7,036 bases of DNA from Actinomycetes bacterium (GTDB lineage Bacteria > Actinomycetota > Acidimicrobiia > Acidimicrobiales > Palsa-688): NCBI GenBank assembly GCA_021796905.1, contig JAKABK010000096.1:1-7036 (forward strand), given 5' to 3'. A program made the position numbers and the translations under genes. The notes under the pieces were generated by a model, which saw only the letters and a program-made list of their open reading frames with translations, was not told where the DNA came from and made no database searches. Below are positions 5,939 to 7,036 of the stretch, in pieces; positions within the stretch are counted from its first letter, which is position 1, and the number at the start of each line of letters is the position of its first letter.

Positions 5939-6030
5939 TGACCGTGGCGCCCGGTGCGGATGGACGGTGGCGTCCGGCCCGGGCGGACCGCGGCGCCCGG
6001 CCCGGGCGGACCGTGGCGCCCTGAGCCGGC
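5939..6030. repeat. Four 23-bp tandem repeats in the intergenic region
   Basis: Four consecutive 23-bp units begin at 5939, 5962, 5985 and 6008. Each starts with a version of GGACCGTGGCGCCC. Counting by eye, the unit at 5985 matches the others at 20, 17 and 18 of 23 positions. A degenerate extra copy (GGTCGTGGCGCACC) lies at 6044-6057, out of phase. Units contain GGCGCC or GGCGTCC, so they could form GC-rich hairpins. The 279-bp gap holding them separates the divergent hypothetical and LysM genes and otherwise contains only their promoters and leaders. The period is not a multiple of three, and no plausible protein is encoded across it. Confidence 0.8.
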
Positions 6031-6065
6031 CCCGGACGCCGGCGGTCGTGGCGCACCGCGAACCC

Positions 6066-6094
6066 TCGACGCCGGCCGGGGGGCCTGCTACGGT
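6066..6094 (+). promoter_or_regulatory. Promoter of the LysM gene
   Basis: TCGACG (6066-6071; four of six matches to TTGACA) is followed after 17 bp by TACGGT (6089-6094; TANNNT). Transcription would start near 6101, giving a leader of about 57 nt. The spacing is ideal for the main vegetative sigma factor. The leader contains GAGGAG (6143-6148), the ribosome binding site of the LysM gene. Confidence 0.6.
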
Positions 6095-6158
6095 CTGCAC
6101 AACCGCCGTCACCCCAGGTCAGACCCCATGGTCCCGGGGAGTGAGGAGTAGCGAGCCG

Positions 6159-7036
6159 ATGATGACACGCGTCCCTGTACCGGTCCTCGAAGGTCCCCGA
6201 CGCCCAGCGGCCGATCCTGTCCCGGGGCGGCTCCGACGACAGCGGCGCACCGCCGTAGGCATCTCTGCGGTGCTCTCGGCGGCGCTCGTCCCGGCGGCGA
6301 TCACCGGGTCGGTGATCGCCTGGCTGCTGGTCGCTGCGCTGGCGGTGCTCGGCACGGCCTATGCGATGACCGCCCTGCGCTTGCGGCGTCTCGCCACGGA
6401 ACGGGAGATGTCGCTCGCCTTCCTCCGGGACCCCGACTTCGACTGGGCCGGCCTGGAAGCCGGGCTCGGAGCCGAGCGGCTGGTCGCGGAGCCCGCCGCC
6501 GAGGAGCCCACCGTGGTCGACCACGCGGAGCGCGGCCTGGCCCGTTTCGTCGGGGCCTACCTGCTCGGCTGGGTGCTGACCCCGGTCATCGTCGTACTGC
6601 GCCGCACCGGTGGACCGGTCGACCTGAGGGCCCACCCGGTGCTCGCCCGGATAGTCGAAGCCCAGGAGTCCGGCAGGGCCCAGTCCCTGCGGTTGCTCGC
6701 GGCCGGCGTGGTCGCCACCGCCGGTGTCGGGGCCGTCGGCTCGCTCGCCTCCGCGACCGTCGCTTCGGCCAGCCCGGCGCCGGCCCCCCACAGCTACACG
6801 GTGCGCAGCGGTGACACGCTGGGGGCGATCGCGGCCCGTTTCGGTACCACCACCGAGGCGTTGGCGTCGGCGAACGGGATCGGCGACCCGAACCTGATCC
6901 TCCCTGGCGAGGTCCTGCGCCTACCCGGGGCCATCGCGACCGCCGGCGTCACCCGGGCGTCGGCGGCGACCCCCGAGGTGCCCGGCACCTACACGGTCCG
7001 CCCGGGCGACACCCTCGCGACCATCGCATCCCGCTT
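6159..7036 (+). CDS. Membrane protein with extracellular LysM repeats (3' end outside window)
   Basis: The first 292 residues are in the window and the frame runs off its end. An arginine-rich N-terminus is followed by two closely spaced hydrophobic segments (about 33-50 and 51-70). Next come a soluble stretch with FLRDPDFDWAGLEAG (88-102), a third hydrophobic segment (about 128-147), and a fourth at 178-204 that ends in AxA (202-204) and looks like a signal peptide. Two LysM peptidoglycan-binding repeats follow: HSYTVRSGDTLGAIAARFGT (211-230) continuing to LPGEVLRLP (248-256), and a second starting GTYTVRPGDTLATIAS (276-291), cut by the window edge. Repeats are joined by an Ala/Thr-rich linker. 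It probably tethers the cell wall to the membrane or positions a wall enzyme encoded downstream. ATG 6159 has GAGGAG 10 nt upstream; ATG 6162 is the alternative. The N-terminal domain is unrecognised. Confidence 0.87.
   Translation, partial: MMTRVPVPVLEGPRRPAADPVPGRLRRQRRTAVGISAVLSAALVPAAITGSVIAWLLVAALAVLGTAYAMTALRLRRLATEREMSLAFLRDPDFDWAGLEAGLGAERLVAEPAAEEPTVVDHAERGLARFVGAYLLGWVLTPVIVVLRRTGGPVDLRAHPVLARIVEAQESGRAQSLRLLAAGVVATAGVGAVGSLASATVASASPAPAPHSYTVRSGDTLGAIAARFGTTTEALASANGIGDPNLILPGEVLRLPGAIATAGVTRASAATPEVPGTYTVRPGDTLATIASR

Noticed and set aside
6101..6158. Possible c-di-AMP (ydaO-type) riboswitch before the LysM gene
   Set aside because: Such riboswitches often precede actinobacterial cell-wall genes, but the leader is only about 57 nt and I could not find the conserved elements of that class.
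5922..6791. Minus-strand frame of 289 codons covering the tandem repeats and the LysM gene
   Set aside because: It lies antisense to the well supported LysM gene, and its repeats simply translate the 23-bp units in shifting frames.

Overview
The window is a very GC-rich (roughly 70%) bacterial chromosome segment. It has dense short genes, GTG starts, Gram-positive-type regulatory sites and proteins that resemble those of Actinomycetota. An Acidimicrobiia-like or related high-GC actinobacterium fits, but the sequence alone does not fix the genus. I see no rRNA, tRNA, CRISPR array, insertion sequence, integrase or phage gene.

The layout, left to right, is seven genes with frequent strand changes: an aldo/keto reductase (9-1043, minus); a membrane-anchored HpnB-like family 2 glycosyltransferase (1130-2308, plus); an AlkB-type 2-oxoglutarate/Fe(II) dioxygenase (2359-2991, plus); a patatin-like phospholipase (3068-3943, minus); an EntS-like MFS exporter (4004-5251, plus); a conserved protein of unknown function (5346-5879, minus); and the start of a membrane protein with LysM repeats (6159 to the window end, plus). 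All intergenic gaps are under 300 bp. Most genes look like single transcription units; only the glycosyltransferase and alkB-like gene lie in tandem, and the second has its own promoter. The genes do not form an obvious pathway: this is ordinary housekeeping and accessory content of metabolism, envelope, DNA repair and export.

The most interesting signals are regulatory. A perfect actinobacterial/Bacillus-type LexA (SOS) box, CGAACAAGTGTTCG, lies at 2320-2333 just upstream of the -10 element of the alkB-like gene. This predicts SOS control of direct alkylation-damage reversal. Four genes have a TANNNT -10 element only 7-9 nt before the start codon, which suggests leaderless transcripts, while the other three have Shine-Dalgarno sequences. 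The patatin and MFS genes share a 60-bp divergent promoter region whose polymerase sites must overlap. Upstream of the LysM gene lie four 23-bp tandem repeats and a recognisable promoter. The LysM protein has its repeats behind an internal, signal-peptide-like hydrophobic segment. I found no clear candidate for an entirely new multi-gene system.
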